Shown one piece after another: positions 61,161 to 64,000 of a stretch of 64,000 nucleotides of DNA. The notes under the pieces are model-generated. The model searched no databases. It was not told where the DNA came from and saw nothing but the letters and a program-made list of their open reading frames with translations. This DNA comes from Eubacteriaceae bacterium Marseille-Q4139. GTDB taxonomy: Bacteria; Bacillota; Clostridia; Lachnospirales; Lachnospiraceae. Location of the stretch: positions 3,025,365 through 3,089,364 of the forward strand of contig JAGTTQ010000001.1 of the NCBI GenBank assembly GCA_018223415.1. The letters are read 5' to 3'. Each line of letters begins with the position of its first letter. Positions within the stretch are counted from its first letter, which is position 1. A program made the position numbers and the translations under genes.

Positions 61161-61859
61161 ATGGCTAAAGTTTTGGTGGTTGACGATGAAAAACTGATTG
61201 TGAAAGGAATCCGGTTCAGCCTGGAGCAGGACGGATATGAGGTGGACTGCGCCTATGACGGCGAGGAAGCCATAGAGATGGCAAAGGCAAAAGAGTATGA
61301 TGTGGTGCTTTTAGATGTGATGCTTCCAAAGCATGACGGGCTTGAGGTGTGCCAGACCATCCGGGAGTTTTCCGAGATGCCGATCATCATGCTGACGGCC
61401 AAGGGCGGCGACATGGATAAGATCCTGGGCCTGGAATACGGCGCCGACGACTATATCACAAAGCCCTTCAACATTTTGGAGGTGAAAGCCAGGATCAAGG
61501 CCATCATGCGGCGCAATTCCAAGAAAGCCGGGAGAGGCGCAAAGCAGGAGACCCACACGGTAGTCTGCGGCGATTTGAAGCTTGACCGGGAGGGGCGGCG
61601 TGTCTTCATAAAGGAGCGGGAGATCAACCTGACGGCGAAGGAATTCGACCTTTTAGAGCTTTTGGTGACGAACCCCAACAAGGTGTACAGCAGAGAGGCG
61701 CTTCTCGGATACGTCTGGGGAAATAAAGCCATGGATACGGGCGATGTGCGAACCGTGGACGTCCATGTGAGGCGTTTAAGAGAGAAGATCGAGCCAAGCC
61801 CCAGCGACCCCAAATACGTTCATACAAAATGGGGCGTCGGCTATTATTTCAGAGCATAA
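61161..61859 (+). CDS. OmpR-family response regulator (no adjacent kinase)
   Basis: 232 residues: VLVVDDEKL, phospho-acceptor D52 (LLDVMLP), KPF, and a winged-helix domain (LTAKEFDLLELL, RTVDVHVRRLREKIE). The WalR/PhoP-like type. The flanking genes are comEA and a GNAT enzyme; no kinase is encoded in either. GGAGG precedes the ATG at 61161 (an upstream in-frame ATG at 61143 overlaps comEA). Confidence 0.92.
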   Translation: MAKVLVVDDEKLIVKGIRFSLEQDGYEVDCAYDGEEAIEMAKAKEYDVVLLDVMLPKHDGLEVCQTIREFSEMPIIMLTAKGGDMDKILGLEYGADDYITKPFNILEVKARIKAIMRRNSKKAGRGAKQETHTVVCGDLKLDREGRRVFIKEREINLTAKEFDLLELLVTNPNKVYSREALLGYVWGNKAMDTGDVRTVDVHVRRLREKIEPSPSDPKYVHTKWGVGYYFRA

Positions 61860-61874
61860 GAAAAGGAGAATCCC

Positions 61875-62366
61875 ATGACGGAATTTATCATACGCGGAGT
61901 AAAGAGCGAAGACCTGGAAGAAGTGACGGCCGTGGAGGCGGCCTGCTTCCCGGCGGCAGAGGCGGCAGGAAAGAAGGCCCTTGAAAGCCGGATCGGGACG
62001 TTTCCGGAGAGCTTTTTTGTGGCTGTCCATGACGGAAAAATCATCGGCTTCATCAACGGATGCGTCACCGACGAACAGACGATCCGTGACGAAATGTTCG
62101 AGGACAGCAATTTACATAATCCCAAAGGCGGCTATCAGAGCATTTTCGGGCTGGACGTGATGCCGGAATTCCGAGGACAGGGAATTGCGGCTGCGCTGAT
62201 GCGGCATTTGATTGCGGACGCCGGAAAGAAGGAGAGAAAAGGACTGATCTTAACCTGCAAGGCTCGTTTGATTCATTATTATGAGTCCTTCGGATACCGG
62301 AATCTCGGCGTGTCGAAGTCCGTTCACGGCGGCGCCGTGTGGTACGACATGCTTCTGGAATTTTAG
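61875..62366 (+). CDS. GNAT family N-acetyltransferase
   Basis: 163 residues with the acetyl-CoA loop LDVMPEFRGQGIAAALM (R-G-x-G-x-A) preceded by the beta-bulge strands and followed by LTCKARLIHYYESFGYRNLG. Resembles arylalkylamine/amino-acid N-acetyltransferases; substrate unknown. Starts 15 bases after the response regulator with AAAAGGAG. Confidence 0.88.
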   Translation: MTEFIIRGVKSEDLEEVTAVEAACFPAAEAAGKKALESRIGTFPESFFVAVHDGKIIGFINGCVTDEQTIRDEMFEDSNLHNPKGGYQSIFGLDVMPEFRGQGIAAALMRHLIADAGKKERKGLILTCKARLIHYYESFGYRNLGVSKSVHGGAVWYDMLLEF

Positions 62367-62384
62367 AAAGGGCCGCAGGAAACG

Positions 62385-62864
62385 ATGAAAATTACGGTAA
62401 TCGCAGTCGGGAAAATTAAGGAAAAGTTCTTTGAGCAGGCCGTGGCCGAATACGGAAAGCGGCTTGGAAGCTACTGCAAGCTGGAAATCGTGCAGGTGGC
62501 CGACGAGAAGACGCCGGACAGGCTGGACGGCGCCCTGGCGGAACAGGTAAAGGAAAAGGAAGGCGCCAGGATACTCTCCCATGTGAAGGACGGCGCTTAT
62601 GTGATTGCTCTGGCGGTGGAGGGAAAGATGATGAGCTCCGAGGAGCTGGCAGACAAAATCGACAGCCTCGGCATCGGCGGCGTAAGCCATATTCAGTTTA
62701 TTATAGGCGGCTCACTGGGGCTTTCGGAGGCCGTCATGCGGCGGGCCGATTTTTCCTTGAGCTTTTCCAGGATGACGTTTCCCCACCAGCTCATGCGGGT
62801 GATTCTTTTGGAGCAGATTTACAGGAGCTACCGGATCAGCCTGGGGATGCCGTATCATAAGTGA
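62385..62864 (+). CDS. rlmH: 23S rRNA (pseudouridine1915-N3)-methyltransferase RlmH
   Basis: 159 residues of the SPOUT family: MKITVIAVGKIKEKF, YVIALAVEGKMMSSEELA, FIIGGSLGLSEAV, SLSFSRMTFPHQLMRVILLEQIYRSYRI and the final GMPYHK. It methylates position 1915 of 23S rRNA. The RpiR gene starts 17 bases later. Confidence 0.96.
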   Translation: MKITVIAVGKIKEKFFEQAVAEYGKRLGSYCKLEIVQVADEKTPDRLDGALAEQVKEKEGARILSHVKDGAYVIALAVEGKMMSSEELADKIDSLGIGGVSHIQFIIGGSLGLSEAVMRRADFSLSFSRMTFPHQLMRVILLEQIYRSYRISLGMPYHK

Positions 62865-62881
62865 TGGAAGGGGGAAGCCCG

Positions 62882-63682
62882 ATGTTTTATGGGAAACTTC
62901 CGATTTTGCTTCTGGCTGAAGTGTCCAGTCAGTCTATGAATTCAACAAACAGTCAAATTGCAGCGTATCTTCTTGAGCATTTGGATGAAGTGAGAAATAC
63001 CTCAATTAAAGAGTTGGCAAGGAAGTGTTTTGTATCGCCTAGTTCCATCAGTCGATTCTGTCGTGATATGGGATTAAATGACTTTGCGGAACTAAGGGAG
63101 CTGATTGCTGAGACGGATTTGAAATTTGAAGTCGGATCTCAGGCTGAGGACAGCGAGAAGCAGAAAAAAGATTATGTAGATCAGGTTTTGGAAGGAATTT
63201 CCAGGGTTGGAAACAGTTTGGATATGGTCCAGGTGGAAAAGCTGGTGAATGATATCCACATGCATAAAAAGGTTTCTGTCTTTGGTTTGCTTAAAGCGGA
63301 AACCGTAGCCATGAATCTTCAGACAGATTTGCAGATGCTGGGTAAGCAGGTGAATTCTAAGGTACATTTTTCACAGCAGATTGAATATCTGGAGCAGGCC
63401 GATGAAGAGGACTTAATCATCATTTTCAGCTATACGGGGATTTATTTCGACTATGAATATTCGCAGAACAGGATCCATCCGAATATAAAACGGCCTAAAA
63501 TTTATTTCATAACAGGGAATCCTTATGTAAAAAAGAATGCATTCTTAAATGAGGTGATTCATTTTTCTTCCAGGCAGAACCAGCCGTCCCATCCGTATCA
63601 ACTTCAAGTGGCGGCAGACATTATTGCTCAGGCTTATGCCCATTATCGTTTGAAACAGTTTCAGGATAAGAAAGAAATATAG
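62882..63682 (+). CDS. RpiR/MurR family transcriptional regulator
   Basis: 266 residues: N-terminal HTH (NSTNSQIAAYLLEHLDEVRNTSIKELARKCFVSPSSISRFCRDMG) and a C-terminal SIS domain (KVSVFGLLKAETVAMN, DLIIIFSYTG). It likely senses a sugar phosphate and controls the downstream gene, where palindromes are visible. ATG at 62882 has AGGGGGAAG upstream; in-frame starts at 62861 lie in rlmH. Confidence 0.88.
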   Translation: MFYGKLPILLLAEVSSQSMNSTNSQIAAYLLEHLDEVRNTSIKELARKCFVSPSSISRFCRDMGLNDFAELRELIAETDLKFEVGSQAEDSEKQKKDYVDQVLEGISRVGNSLDMVQVEKLVNDIHMHKKVSVFGLLKAETVAMNLQTDLQMLGKQVNSKVHFSQQIEYLEQADEEDLIIIFSYTGIYFDYEYSQNRIHPNIKRPKIYFITGNPYVKKNAFLNEVIHFSSRQNQPSHPYQLQVAADIIAQAYAHYRLKQFQDKKEI

Positions 63683-63694
63683 AAAAGGCCAGAC

Positions 63695-63752
63695 AAACTG
63701 CCATACACATAGCCTCCTTAAATCGGGAAGGTATATGTATGGCAGTTTTTTG
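63695..63752 (+). terminator. Terminator after the RpiR regulator
   Basis: A 12-bp perfect stem (63695-63706 with 63737-63748), extended by further pairs with one mismatch, and followed by TTTTTTG. Confidence 0.82.
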
Positions 63753-63791
63753 TCCCAAAAAGTATGTAAACTTTCGTGCCAATTCCTTGAT

Positions 63792-63861
63792 ATTTTCAAA
63801 AAATGAAAATGGTTTCAGAAATTGAAAAAATGTCGAAAAGAAAAATAAAAATATGTATAGT
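63792..63861 (+). promoter_or_regulatory. Tandem RpiR-type operators and promoter of the last gene
   Basis: Two palindromes of the form TTTCA-N5-TGAAA occur: ATTTTCA/TGAAAAT (63792-63810, perfect) and TTTCA/TGAAA (63813-63827), 19 bases between centres. A -10-like TATAGT (63856-63861) with a weak TCGAAA -35 (63833-63838) follows. Together they look like an RpiR-controlled promoter. Confidence 0.6.
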
Positions 63862-63912
63862 AGAAATATCAAAGAAATCCGACGTCGAATTTAGAAAAAT
63901 GGAGGGGATACT

Positions 63913-64000
63913 ATGGCAAATTTATCTGAAAAAATATTGATGGAAGATTCCATCTTGGATCCGCAGAAACGATGGATTCGCAGCAAAATTGGCGATTCGC
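63913..64000 (+). CDS. Start of an unidentified gene (partial)
   Basis: GGAGGGG precedes an ATG at 63913. The 29 visible residues begin MANLSEKILMEDSILDPQKRW and run off the end. Too little is present to identify it; the RpiR context suggests sugar or amino-sugar metabolism. Confidence 0.7.
   Translation, partial: MANLSEKILMEDSILDPQKRWIRSKIGDS

Noticed and set aside
1..64000. CRISPR arrays, rRNA and tRNA genes
   Set aside because: No regularly spaced repeats, no rRNA-like conserved stretches and no convincing cloverleaf were seen; without a dedicated tRNA scan a tRNA could still be missed.

Overview
The window reads as chromosomal DNA of an anaerobic Firmicute, most likely a Lachnospiraceae-type gut Clostridium. 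The signs are AddAB rather than RecBCD, the flavin-based bifurcating transhydrogenase NfnAB, the Fe-S scaffold/GGGtGRT gene pair, AGGAGG ribosome binding sites with frequent GTG and TTG starts, and a G+C-rich core interrupted by A+T-richer islands. This is inference from gene content; no rRNA or tRNA gene was found.

Layout. 1-2.2 kb: end of feoB, a 30-residue membrane peptide, a radical SAM/SPASM enzyme and the FeoB-associated Cys-rich protein. 2.2-7.7 kb: an accessory stretch with an ICMT-like methyltransferase, an AraC regulator, a receiver-less winged-helix protein, a small sigma factor, a long hairpin-rich noncoding stretch, a MazF toxin and a catalytically dead serine-recombinase domain. 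7.7-14.9 kb: a Tn554-like element with three tyrosine recombinases, a TnpC-like protein and one 647-residue cargo protein ending in a HEPN-like motif. The element abuts a decapitated flavodoxin gene. 15.2-34.7 kb: ordinary core genes, namely addBA, a LysR/glutaminase divergon, a metallo-beta-lactamase-fold protein with folA, nfnAB, two MATE exporters and the Fe-S scaffold/GGGtGRT pair.

34.7-41.8 kb: a patchwork with a frameshifted small gene, a broken Rpn-type nuclease gene, an XRE regulator, an orphan Nif11-type peptide precursor, a serine recombinase next to a 172-bp inverted-repeat unit, and two paralogous lipoproteins flanking a Sel1-like membrane protein. 41.9-51.4 kb: a methyltransferase for alkylated DNA, an S41 peptidase, a reverse-strand ABC-2 exporter operon with a permease-M1 peptidase fusion, and a two-component system. 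The kinase 3' end is partly duplicated around a broken AlbA_2-type gene.

51.4-64 kb: a DUF3990/DUF3791-like pair (probable toxin-antitoxin), a TetR/methyltransferase operon, two N-acyl-D-amino-acid deacylase paralogues flanking argG (with ArgR-like boxes and divergent promoters), azlCD, a YdcZ transporter, comEA, an orphan response regulator, a GNAT enzyme, rlmH, and an RpiR regulator with tandem palindromes before the next, truncated gene.

The best candidates for an undescribed system are the 647-residue HEPN-like cargo protein of the three-recombinase element, the orphan Nif11 peptide, and the conserved but uncharacterised scaffold/GGGtGRT pair. No function was tested; all assignments come from reading motifs and context.
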